Shown here in pieces: positions 1 through 5,799 of a DNA stretch of 12,573 nucleotides (positions are counted from its first letter, which is position 1; each line of letters starts with the position of its first letter). A program made the position numbers and the translations under genes. A model generated the notes under the pieces. It was not told the DNA's origin. It made no database searches and saw only the letters and a program-made list of their open reading frames with translations. The stretch comes from Firm-04 sp946413695 (GTDB lineage: Bacteria > Bacillota > Clostridia > Oscillospirales > Ruminococcaceae): contig CAMKLV010000083.1 of assembly GCA_946413695.1 (NCBI GenBank), positions 1-12,573 on the forward strand. The letters are read 5' to 3'.

Positions 1-90
1 CTGGGGATAATATCCCCAGCGAGGGGTTTGGGGGCGAGGAGCCCCCATTATCAATCCGCCGGAGGCACCTCAGAATCCGTCGGAGACACC
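1..90 (-). repeat. Dispersed stop-codon-proximal hairpin repeat, copy A (cut by window edge)
   Basis: Read in the direction of thiF transcription, the element starts at the thiF stop codon. It has two tandem near-copies of a 17-19 base unit (core GGTGTCTCCGACGGATT; 72-90 and 53-70), then a hairpin with arms GGGGGC/GCCCCC (30-46), then a hairpin with arms CTGGGGAT/ATCCCCAG (1-19). The same order occurs at 2085-2204 and, on the other strand, at 12371-12450. The far end of this copy lies outside the window. No U-tract follows the hairpins, so it is not a standard terminator by itself. The repeat nature is directly visible; the function is unknown. Confidence 0.85.
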
Positions 91-726
91 TTAATTCTCC
101 TGACCGGATAAGAGGCGCAGGATTATGTGTGCTTCGTGGGCGGCACAGACTGCAACGCGCGCGGAGATCAGCCCGAGCCCGTCTGCGACATCGCTCTTGC
201 CGTCGCCGCAGAGATAGAAATGCGAGGTGATGCGCCGCGTTTGAATGGTGTTCGCCGTGTCGATGCCTGCCATGCCGCTTGCCGAGACAAGATACGCCTG
301 CGGCAGATGCTCCAGCACACAGTTGACGAGCATCGCCTTCTGGTCGGCGCGGTCAAACGCCTCGCAGATGATCGGGAATCCGGCGAGCAGCTGCGGGATG
401 TTCTTCTCCGTGAGTTTCACCGTCTCTGCTGTGATCTCGCAATAAGGTGCGATGCGGTGCAGTGTTTCCGAGAGCGCTTCGGTCTTGTATGTACCGAGCT
501 GCGCGGGGAAATACTGCTGCCGGTTGAGGTTTGAGATGTCCACGCGGTCAAAGTCGATCAGGTGCAGTCTGCCGACGCCCGCGCGCGCCAGATGAATCGC
601 GACATTGGAGCCGAGCCCGCCCAGTCCGCAGACCGCGACCGATCCCGCTGCGAATTTTGCCTGCAGATCGGCGCCGTGCCGTTCGCAGAGTGCCGCATAC
701 ATTTCCTCTTTTGTCGGGATTGCCAT
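91..726 (-). CDS. thiF: Sulfur carrier protein ThiS adenylyltransferase ThiF
   Basis: ThiF adenylates the C-terminal glycine of ThiS with ATP, the first step in making the ThiS thiocarboxylate that supplies sulfur to the thiazole ring of thiamine (cytosolic E1-like enzyme). The 211-residue product has the nucleotide-binding loop GLGGLGSN at residues 34-41, then DFDRVD (58-63) and NLNRQ (66-70), and a lysine at 81 in the expected ATP-contact position. The length fits the short Clostridia-type ThiF rather than the longer MoeB-like forms. The ATG at 726 lies one base after the thiS stop (TGATATG), so the two genes are probably translationally coupled. A longer reading from 819 would overlap all of thiS with an arginine-rich, non-homologous extension and was rejected. 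The stop codon abuts repeat copy A. Other thi genes are not visible downstream. Confidence 0.93.
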   Translation of the reverse strand: MAIPTKEEMYAALCERHGADLQAKFAAGSVAVCGLGGLGSNVAIHLARAGVGRLHLIDFDRVDISNLNRQQYFPAQLGTYKTEALSETLHRIAPYCEITAETVKLTEKNIPQLLAGFPIICEAFDRADQKAMLVNCVLEHLPQAYLVSASGMAGIDTANTIQTRRITSHFYLCGDGKSDVADGLGLISARVAVCAAHEAHIILRLLSGQEN

Positions 727-727
727 A

Positions 728-922
728 TCAGCCGCCCCCCACAAATCCGACGATCTCGACCTTGTCGCCGTCCTGCACAACCGTCGCCTCATACTGCGCC
801 TTCGGGACGATCTGCTCATTCAGCTCGACCGCCACGCGCTGCGGCTGATATCCGCCCTGCGCGACAAGCTGCGCGATGCTGCTGCCGGAAACCTCTGCCG
901 GAATCCCGTTGACAGTTACCAT
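728..922 (-). CDS. thiS: Sulfur carrier protein ThiS
   Basis: This 64-residue ubiquitin-like protein carries sulfur as a C-terminal thiocarboxylate to thiazole synthase ThiG. Visible support is the MVTVNG start, the family-like stretch GDKVEIVGFVGGG at the C terminus with the essential terminal Gly-Gly, and a normal length. The ATG at 922 is preceded by a strong GGAGGTGG ribosome site at 927-934. It is the first gene after the TPP riboswitch and its terminator, so expression should fall when thiamine pyrophosphate is abundant. thiF follows one base later. The pairing with an immediately adjacent thiF and the upstream riboswitch make the assignment secure. Confidence 0.95.
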   Translation of the reverse strand: MVTVNGIPAEVSGSSIAQLVAQGGYQPQRVAVELNEQIVPKAQYEATVVQDGDKVEIVGFVGGG

Positions 923-926
923 AAAT

Positions 927-934
927 CCACCTCC
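927..934 (-). promoter_or_regulatory. Ribosome binding site of thiS
   Basis: GGAGGTGG on the minus strand, four bases before the thiS ATG. It sits directly against the U-tract of the upstream terminator, so terminated transcripts would end just before the ribosome site. Confidence 0.85.
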
Positions 935-975
935 AAAATAAAACGGGGAGCCGCGCGCAAAAACACAGCCCCCCG
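935..975 (-). terminator. Intrinsic terminator forming the TPP riboswitch expression platform
   Basis: On the minus strand the arms CGGGGGGC (975-968) and GCTCCCCG (951-944) can form an 8-bp stem with one G-U pair, followed at once by TTTTATTTT (943-935). It lies between the TPP aptamer and thiS. This suggests control by premature transcription termination when TPP is bound, not only by hiding the ribosome site. I did not work out the anti-terminator pairing. Confidence 0.8.
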
Positions 976-989
976 CAGATATCGGGTAT

Positions 990-1076
990 ATGTCCCTACG
1001 TTGGCATTATCCAAATCAGGTTATAGGTCGAAGGCTCAGGCGCCTTCCTCTCAGCCTGCTTACAAGCTCCCTTGTT
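990..1076 (-). promoter_or_regulatory. TPP riboswitch (THI element)
   Basis: On the minus strand the classical THI-box sequence is present in order: a GGGAGC-type 5' segment, GGCTGAGAGGAAGG (pyrimidine-sensing side), then ACCTGATTTGGATAATGCC and AACGTAGGGA (pyrophosphate-sensing arm and closing side). This is an essentially complete match to the known thiamine pyrophosphate aptamer. The closing P1 helix looks weak by eye. Its position just after a strong promoter and before a terminator and thiS fits the known family role. Confidence 0.97.
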
Positions 1077-1084
1077 GCGTGTAT

Positions 1085-1113
1085 AGTATACCACATATTC
1101 GCAAAAAATGCAA
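1085..1113 (-). promoter_or_regulatory. Promoter of the thiS-thiF operon
   Basis: On the minus strand TTGCAT (1113-1108), 17-base spacer, TATACT (1090-1085). The predicted start near 1078 falls exactly at the 5' end of the TPP aptamer. Confidence 0.85.
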
Positions 1114-1117
1114 GAGG

Positions 1118-1151
1118 GGAATCCGGTATTTTGCAAAGTGCTCCGGATTCC
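1118..1151. repeat. 9-bp inverted repeat beside the thi promoter
   Basis: GGAATCCGG (1118-1126) and CCGGATTCC (1143-1151) are perfect reverse complements separated by 16 bases, starting four bases upstream of the thi -35 box. It could be an operator or a hairpin. No adjoining T-tract was seen. The rest of 1152-1304 is AT-rich, with no gene or clear motif that I can support. Confidence 0.6.
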
Positions 1152-1304
1152 GGACCATCTTGCGCAAGAAACTTCAAAAAGTTGAATACGAATGATATTT
1201 TACACTCCGTAAAAATAAGTGTTTCCGTTTCTGATATTATGCCCAAAGGCTGTCTATCAGTCTTATCAATAATGCCGATTTTATTGCGAACTGTTGTGAA
1301 GATA

Positions 1305-1333
1305 TTGACATTTTGCATCGAATATGCTATAAT
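1305..1333 (+). promoter_or_regulatory. Near-consensus promoter of the 1340-1895 RNA
   Basis: TTGACA (1305-1310), 17-base spacer, TATAAT (1328-1333), with TG two bases before the -10 (TGCTATAAT, extended -10). Both hexamers match the sigma-A consensus fully. The predicted start is near A1340. No ribosome site followed by a credible reading frame comes after it. Confidence 0.93.
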
Positions 1334-1339
1334 ACAATC

Positions 1340-1895
1340 ACAAGGAACAGACAAGACAATCCCAAAAGTGTTTGAAATATCCAATTGAAAAATATCACGT
1401 TCTGTATAATGATATATAAGCTATCACAGAACGGATAAATCGGGATGTCGAAAAACAAAAAGAAATTGCTTTGCGGAATACTGCAAGGCTGACGGCACTT
1501 TTCGGCTGCAAAAATCTCTCTGTTTGCCGCGATCTGACTCCGCGCCTGAGCGTGCAGGGAACGGCGCACTCAGGCACGGACGCGGCAGCAGCCGGAGAGA
1601 TCGTTCCACACAGGATGCTGTCGCTTAGGGGAAACCGCTGTAACAGGGAAAGAGGATTACAGATACACACAGAAAACGCGCCGACACTGAGGGAAAGGGT
1701 TACCATAAGCACCACAAGGATACAGAAATCAACAAGCAGATTTTGGGGGAACAAGCTGCCACTTAGGGGAACAATTATCACAGCAAAGCTATGTCGCAAC
1801 CGGCTTACGGACCGAATTTGACGATATCGCGCTTTGCGCTGCGGGGCTATCACGGATGGAAGACCGCGGATCTGGTTACAGGTCCGCGGTTTTTC
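1340..1895 (+). ncRNA. Candidate large structured non-coding RNA (about 556 nt)
   Basis: The segment is bounded by a perfect extended promoter and an intrinsic terminator, and no reading frame inside has a ribosome site or protein-like composition. Several helices are readable. GACAATCCC (1355-1363) pairs with GGGATGTC (1442-1449) with one bulge and encloses CGTTCTGT/ACAGAACG (1398-1405/1426-1433). GCTTTGC pairs with GCAAGGC (1468-1474/1483-1489). GCCGCG pairs with CGCGGC (1526-1531/1581-1586), enclosing GCCTGAG/CTCAGGC (1544-1550/1568-1574). CTGTAA pairs with TTACAG (1638-1643/1657-1662). CGGCTGC (1503-1509) with GCAGCCG (1588-1594) and ATCTCTC (1514-1520) with GAGAGAT (1595-1601) cross each other, giving a potential pseudoknot. 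I see no RNase P, tmRNA, 6S or SRP signature. The size recalls the ornate large RNA classes (OLE, GOLLD, ROOL), but I cannot match any of them by sequence. Confidence 0.72.
1863..1894 (+). terminator. Intrinsic terminator of the large RNA candidate
   Basis: ACCGCGGA (1863-1870) pairs with TCCGCGGT (1883-1890). An inner CTG/CAG extension closes a GTTA loop, and TTTTT (1890-1894) ends the element. Stem and T-tract are both strong. Confidence 0.92.
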
Positions 1896-1913
1896 ATGCC
1901 CTGTGCCCGCTGC

Positions 1914-1932
1914 CGGTCGGCAGTGCCGACCG
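1914..1932. repeat. Compact GC-rich hairpin
   Basis: CGGTCGGC and GCCGACCG are perfect 8-base complements around AGT, about 20 bases beyond the large-RNA terminator. No T-tract follows. It could be a backup stop for read-through or a protein site. Positions 1933-2023 are A-rich on the plus strand with no gene that I can support. Confidence 0.6.
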
Positions 1933-2023
1933 ACCCGCGCCCGGTGAAAATAAACATTCGGACAAAGGATACAGAACAAGGAACGGAAAAAGTGAATAGT
2001 GAAAAACGAAAAGATAAATGTAT

Positions 2024-2069
2024 AAGCCGCCAAATCAACGAATTTACGTCGATCTGGCGGCTTTCTTTT
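2024..2069. terminator. Probable bidirectional terminator (AAGCCGC type)
   Basis: AAGCCGCC (2024-2031) and GGCGGCTT (2056-2063) form the base of a long stem continued by partly matching CAAATCAACG/CGTCGATCTG. On the plus strand TTTCTTTTA follows. On the minus strand a U-rich stretch (TTATACATTTATCTTTT) follows, so it can end the antiporter transcript after repeat copy B. Confidence 0.8.
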
Positions 2070-2084
2070 ATCCATATACAAACA

Positions 2085-2204
2085 TGGGGTCTGGGGATAA
2101 TATCCCCGGCAGGGGCTTGGGGCACAGTTTGCGCAGCAACACTGTAAGTCCCACATTACAAATCCGTCGGAGACACCTTTGTCATTCCGTCGGAGACGCC
2201 TTTT
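2085..2204 (-). repeat. Dispersed stop-codon-proximal hairpin repeat, copy B
   Basis: In the direction of the antiporter gene it has two tandem units (core GCGTCTCCGACGGAA, then GTGTCTCCGACGGATT), a variant stem-loop (ACTGT/ACAGT arms at 2151-2123) in place of the GGGGGC hairpin, AAGCCCCTG, the CCGGGGATATTATCCCCAG hairpin (2109-2091) and ACCCCATG. The first unit lies inside the coding sequence and encodes the final residues KASPTE and the stop. A terminator hairpin follows about 20 bases beyond. Confidence 0.85.
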
Positions 2205-3822
2205 TCCCGCGGTTCAGCATGCGGATGCACCAGAGGACGCCGACCATCAGGAGCAGGCTGACGCCGAGCACAACAAACACATTCTGGACAAAGCCCGCAA
2301 TCAGATATCCCACCGCGCAGACGCCCGCAACTGTAAATGCATAGGGCAGCTGCGTCGAGACATGGTTGACATGGTCGCACTGTGCACCGGTCGATGCCAT
2401 AATCGTGGTATCGGAGATCGGGGAGCAGTGGTCGCCGCAGACCGCGCCTGCGAGGCATGCCGAGATGCAGATAATGACCATCGGCGGAATGACGCCGGTC
2501 TCTGCGGTTGTGGCAAGCTGCGTCGAGAACACGCCCGTGACAATCGGGATCAGGATGCCGAATGTGCCCCACGAGGTACCCGTCGCAAATGCGAGACCGA
2601 CCGCGACCACAAACAGAATCACCGGCAGCAGAATCTGGACGCTGCGCGCGCCCTCCACAACGCCGGAGACAAACTCGCCTGCGGCAAGCAGTCCGGTCAT
2701 GGTCTTGAGCGTCCATGCAAAGGTCAGAATCAGGATCGCCGGAACCATCTGCTTGAATCCGTCTGCAATGGAATCCATGCACTCGGTAAAGCTCAGGACG
2801 CGGCGGCAGAGAAAATACAGGATGATGATGATCAGTGCGCCGAGCGAGCCGATTGCAAGACCGAACGAGGCGTCGCAATCCGCAAATGCATCCATGAGAT
2901 CCACGCCGTCGAAGAATCCGCCGGTATAGATCATGCCGATGACACAGAGCACGATCAGCAGCACAACCGGCAGAATCAGGTCAATGACCTTGCCGCGCGT
3001 ATGCGTGGGCTTTGCATCCTCGGGATAGACCTTGCTGCGCGATGTGAACAGGTCGCCCTTTTTCGCGTTGTCCTCATGCGTTTTCATCGGGCCGTAATCC
3101 ACATCGCTGAGGGCGATGAAGATCACCATGAGCAGCGTGAGCAGCGCATAAAGATTGTAGGGGATCGTGCGGATGAACAGCGAAATGCCGTTGACGCCGT
3201 CCACGGTGCCAGCGACCGCTGCCGCCCACGAGGAGATCGGTGCGATGATGCAGACCGGTGCTGCCGTCGCGTCGATCAGATAGGCGAGCTTCGAGCGCGA
3301 AACCTGATGCTTATCCGTGACAGGGCGCATGACCGAGCCGACGGTCAGGCAGTTGAAGTAATCGTCTACAAAGATCAGCACGCCGAGCAGAAATGTCGAA
3401 AGACATGCACCTGCGCGCGTTTTGATATGCGCAGATGCCCATTCGCCGTATGCGCGGCTGCCGCCTGCCTTGTTCATCAGGACAACGATGATGCCGAGCA
3501 CAACGAGAAACACCAGAATGCCGACATTGTAGGAATCCGCGATGTTTGCGATGATGCCGTCCTGCACAACTGCGGTGAACATGCCGGTGAAGCCGCCGTC
3601 CGTGGCGGCGGCGTAGATCACACCGCCCGTCAGGATGCCGATGAACAGCGAGGAATAGACCTCTTTCGTGATGAGTGCCAGACCGATCGCGACGATCGGG
3701 GGGAGCAGCGACCAGAGCGAACCGATCGCTCCGCTGAGCGGCGCCTGCATCATGCAGCAGATGATAAAGACAACAACGATCAGCGCAAAAATGATCTTGC
3801 TGAGATACTTGTTCTTTTTCAT
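2182..3822 (-). CDS. NhaC-family Na+/H+ antiporter-like membrane transporter
   Basis: This 546-residue polytopic inner-membrane protein belongs to the NhaC/ion transporter family, whose members exchange Na+ for H+ or use the same fold for malate/lactate or amino-acid antiport. The substrate cannot be fixed from sequence. Support comes from hydrophobic segments along the whole length, the GTSWGTFGILIPI stretch typical of the family and the C-terminal-half signature GDHCSPISDTTIMAS followed by CDHVNHVSTQLPYA. The start at 3822 (MKKNKYLSK) was chosen because AGGAAGG precedes it at proper spacing and a Lys-rich N terminus leads straight into the first membrane helix. The extra 28 residues of the longer frame are Arg-rich and overlap the upstream gene. 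Its ATG overlaps the eamA stop (ATGA), indicating a coupled operon. The last residues are encoded by repeat copy B. Confidence 0.88.
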   Translation of the reverse strand: MKKNKYLSKIIFALIVVVFIICCMMQAPLSGAIGSLWSLLPPIVAIGLALITKEVYSSLFIGILTGGVIYAAATDGGFTGMFTAVVQDGIIANIADSYNVGILVFLVVLGIIVVLMNKAGGSRAYGEWASAHIKTRAGACLSTFLLGVLIFVDDYFNCLTVGSVMRPVTDKHQVSRSKLAYLIDATAAPVCIIAPISSWAAAVAGTVDGVNGISLFIRTIPYNLYALLTLLMVIFIALSDVDYGPMKTHEDNAKKGDLFTSRSKVYPEDAKPTHTRGKVIDLILPVVLLIVLCVIGMIYTGGFFDGVDLMDAFADCDASFGLAIGSLGALIIIILYFLCRRVLSFTECMDSIADGFKQMVPAILILTFAWTLKTMTGLLAAGEFVSGVVEGARSVQILLPVILFVVAVGLAFATGTSWGTFGILIPIVTGVFSTQLATTAETGVIPPMVIICISACLAGAVCGDHCSPISDTTIMASTGAQCDHVNHVSTQLPYAFTVAGVCAVGYLIAGFVQNVFVVLGVSLLLMVGVLWCIRMLNRGKKASPTE

Positions 3823-4739
3823 GGTGATTCCTTCCTGTCTGATAAATTTGCAGAATGTGCTGTCAGGAGCTGTGCCGCGATGACCGCGGCGAAAACGAGT
3901 GCGCATCCGGCGAATTCCGCGCCGCTGAGATGCTCGTGCAGAATCAGCCAGCCGGAGAGCGCCGCAAAGACCGATTCCAGACTCATCAGCAGCGTTGCGA
4001 GCGTCGGGGGCGTTTCGCGCTGCCCGAGAATCTGGAATGTGTAGGCGACGCCGCTGGACATGATGCCTGCATAGAGGATTGTGCCCTTTGCCGCGAGAAT
4101 GCTGTGCAGATCCGGATGCTCAAAGAGCAGCATGACCGCTGTCATCAGGATGCCTGCCGTGAAAAACTGGATGCAGGACATCGCCGTGCCGTCCGCCTGC
4201 TGTGCGCAGAAGTGATCGACCGTCAGGATGTGGACGGCAAAGAACAGCGCACAGCCGAGCATCAGCAGATCGCCGCGGTTGATTGTGAATCCGCCGCGGA
4301 CACAGAGCAGCCAGAATCCCGCGACTGCCGCTGCCACACAGAACCAGATCGCTTTTGGCGGGCGGCGGTGCAGAAAGACCGCTATCAGAGGGACGATCAC
4401 AACATACAGCGCTGTGACAAATCCCGCTTTGCCTGCGGTTGTCAGCACGATGCCGCATTGCTGCAGCGAGCTCGCGAGAAAGAGCACCGCGCCGCAGCAG
4501 ATGCCGCCCAGAACGGTTGCTTTGCGGTTGACTGCGGGCGGCTTTTCTTTGCTGTGCCTGCGCCCGAGCCGGAATCCGAAAATCACCGGGATCAGCACGA
4601 GACCGCCGATCAGGGTGCGGATTGCGTTGTAGGTGAACGGCTCGACATATTGCATGCCCTCGCTCTGTGCGACAAAGGCGGTTCCCCAGATAATTGCGGC
4701 TGTCAGCAATAGCAGACTGCCGCGCAGACGTTTGAACAT
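3819..4739 (-). CDS. EamA-family (DMT superfamily) transporter
   Basis: This 306-residue inner-membrane permease has two EamA repeats of about five helices each, as in drug/metabolite exporters. The first repeat opens with the family-like stretch LLLLTAAIIWGTAFVAQSEG and RTLIGGLVLIPVI, and the second with GDLLMLGCALFFAVHI. The C-terminal LESVFAALSGWLILHE segment is a strong family hallmark. The likely role is export or import of a small metabolite; no substrate can be inferred. The ATG at 4739 has AGGAG eight bases upstream and a good promoter before it (4797-4825). The stop overlaps the antiporter start by ATGA, so both are probably made from one message. The length is normal and no break is seen. 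Confidence 0.92.
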   Translation of the reverse strand: MFKRLRGSLLLLTAAIIWGTAFVAQSEGMQYVEPFTYNAIRTLIGGLVLIPVIFGFRLGRRHSKEKPPAVNRKATVLGGICCGAVLFLASSLQQCGIVLTTAGKAGFVTALYVVIVPLIAVFLHRRPPKAIWFCVAAAVAGFWLLCVRGGFTINRGDLLMLGCALFFAVHILTVDHFCAQQADGTAMSCIQFFTAGILMTAVMLLFEHPDLHSILAAKGTILYAGIMSSGVAYTFQILGQRETPPTLATLLMSLESVFAALSGWLILHEHLSGAEFAGCALVFAAVIAAQLLTAHSANLSDRKESP

Positions 4740-4796
4740 AAATGCAGCTCCTGTTTGCTGCCGGATCAGCCCAATCCGACAGAATTCGATATTCTT

Positions 4797-4825
4797 ATTT
4801 TAACATAATCTCAGATGAAAGGCAA
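4797..4825 (-). promoter_or_regulatory. Promoter of the eamA-nhaC-like operon
   Basis: On the minus strand TTGCCT (4825-4820), 17-base spacer ending TGT, TAAAAT (4802-4797): a near-consensus extended -10 promoter about 50 bases before the eamA ribosome site. Confidence 0.8.
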
Positions 4826-4934
4826 GCTATCACGCGGATTTTCGCATCATGCACAAATCGGAGCGGACGAATTTGGACGATATGACAGATATTTCGCAGA
4901 GCATCGGAATCCGGATTGTGCGCGGAAAATGACG
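4826..4934 (+). other. Non-coding spacer with short similarity to the 3' part of the large RNA
   Basis: The spacer between the terminator at 4935 and the eamA promoter holds no gene. CGGACGAATTTGGACGATAT (4873-4892) closely resembles CGGACCGAATTTGACGATAT at 1808-1827 of the RNA candidate, with one gap on each side. GCTATCACG also occurs in both places, but in swapped order. This could be chance or a degenerate relic. Confidence 0.3.
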
Positions 4935-4974
4935 AAGCCGCTGAATCAACGCATTTACGCTGATTCAGCGGCTT
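4935..4974. terminator. Perfect 14-bp hairpin terminator (AAGCCGC type)
   Basis: AAGCCGCTGAATCA (4935-4948) pairs perfectly with TGATTCAGCGGCTT (4961-4974) around an ACGCATTTACGC loop. It lies 17 bases beyond the stop of the kinase-like gene, so it probably ends that minus-strand transcript, although the U-tracts on both sides are short. Confidence 0.8.
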
Positions 4975-4991
4975 TCGATTGCCTGCATCTT

Positions 4992-5600
4992 TTATGCGTG
5001 CTTGATGAGCTCAATCAGGATGCTTGTGACCGTTTCAATGCCGAGCTTTCCGGTATTGAGGATCAGGTGGTAATTGGAGCTTGCGCCCCATTCCAGACCG
5101 GTGTAGTAATTATAATGCCGGCGCCGCTGCTTATCGTGGCGGCTGACAATCGAATACGCTTTCTCCGGCGGGACATCGTACTGCTCAATTGCGCGCTTGA
5201 CGCGGAAGTCCATATCCGCCGTGATAAACACGCTGAACAGGCTCGGGTGGTCGCGCAGGATATAATCCGCACATCGCCCGACGAACACCGCGGAGGGGTG
5301 CTCGTTTGCGAGCTTTGTGATGATCTTGCTCTGCGTCAGAAAGACGTAATCCTGCGGCAGTGCCTCGGTCTCCGCAAAGGGGGAGTAGGGGCCAGCGACC
5401 GCGATGTTATAGAGGAACGAATTGGTCATGCGCTCCTCATTCTCCTGAATGAACTTGGTTGAATAGCCGCACTGATCGGCAGTCATGTCGATGAGCTTGC
5501 GGTCAAAAACGGGCAGTTCGAGCCGGTCAGAGATGTTCTGCGCGATCTCTCTGCCGCCGCTGCCGTATTCTCGGCTAATGGAAATCAGCATCGGTTTCAT
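4992..5600 (-). CDS. Cytidylate kinase-like family protein
   Basis: This 202-residue P-loop protein belongs to the cytidylate-kinase-like group, which is distinct from canonical Cmk. Visible elements are the N-terminal SISREYGSGGREIA (residues 7-20, nucleotide-binding loop), FDRKLID, a mid-protein FVGRCADYIL stretch, an arginine-rich lid-like segment RHDKQRRRHYNYYTG and the C-terminal LILNTGKLGIE. All of these are typical of this family. Phosphorylation of a nucleoside monophosphate is the expected chemistry, but the true substrate is not established for the group. The ATG at 5600 has AGAGGA upstream. It is a single-gene transcript with its own perfect promoter at 5681-5709 and the terminator at 4935-4974, divergent from the rpsF operon. 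Confidence 0.88.
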   Translation of the reverse strand: MKPMLISISREYGSGGREIAQNISDRLELPVFDRKLIDMTADQCGYSTKFIQENEERMTNSFLYNIAVAGPYSPFAETEALPQDYVFLTQSKIITKLANEHPSAVFVGRCADYILRDHPSLFSVFITADMDFRVKRAIEQYDVPPEKAYSIVSRHDKQRRRHYNYYTGLEWGASSNYHLILNTGKLGIETVTSILIELIKHA

Positions 5601-5680
5601 AGTGCGTCCTCTTTTCTTCGGAAATCAGGCGGTCGGGTTGAAGTATTTTTGTTTCTGAATGATTTTGGTTTCCTGTTACT

Positions 5681-5709
5681 ATTATAACAGAGGATTTCCG
5701 ATTTGTCAA
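5681..5709 (-). promoter_or_regulatory. Consensus promoter of the cytidylate kinase-like gene
   Basis: On the minus strand TTGACA (5709-5704), 17-base spacer, TATAAT (5686-5681). Both hexamers are perfect, and a leader of about 75 bases separates it from the ATG. It is divergent from the rpsF promoter. Confidence 0.93.
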
Positions 5710-5799
5710 TAGAAAACTGATATTCTGTCTATCATTTTTATGCAATCCGCACACGGCGCGGAAACGGCAAAGATTCTTTGAAAAAAATCCGATTTGCTC

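Noticed and set aside
1471..1821. 116-residue plus-strand frame inside the RNA candidate
   Set aside because: No ribosome site before its ATG and no protein-like pattern. The helices described give a better explanation.
1340..1895. RNase P RNA, tmRNA, 6S or SRP RNA
   Set aside because: The expected conserved cores (GAGGAAAGTCC for RNase P, a CCA-ending tRNA-like end for tmRNA, the GNAR-loop domain for SRP) were not found, and the length does not fit 6S or SRP RNA.
1395..2156. 253-residue open frame on the minus strand across the RNA candidate
   Set aside because: It starts within repeat copy B, has no ribosome site, and mixes Cys/Ser/Phe-rich and Arg-rich stretches unlike a protein. It also crosses two terminators.
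2179..4044. 621-residue open frame on the plus strand
   Set aside because: It is antisense to the NhaC-like and eamA genes, with a charged, low-complexity Asp/Arg/His/Cys-rich composition and no ribosome site. It is a shadow of GC-rich codon use.
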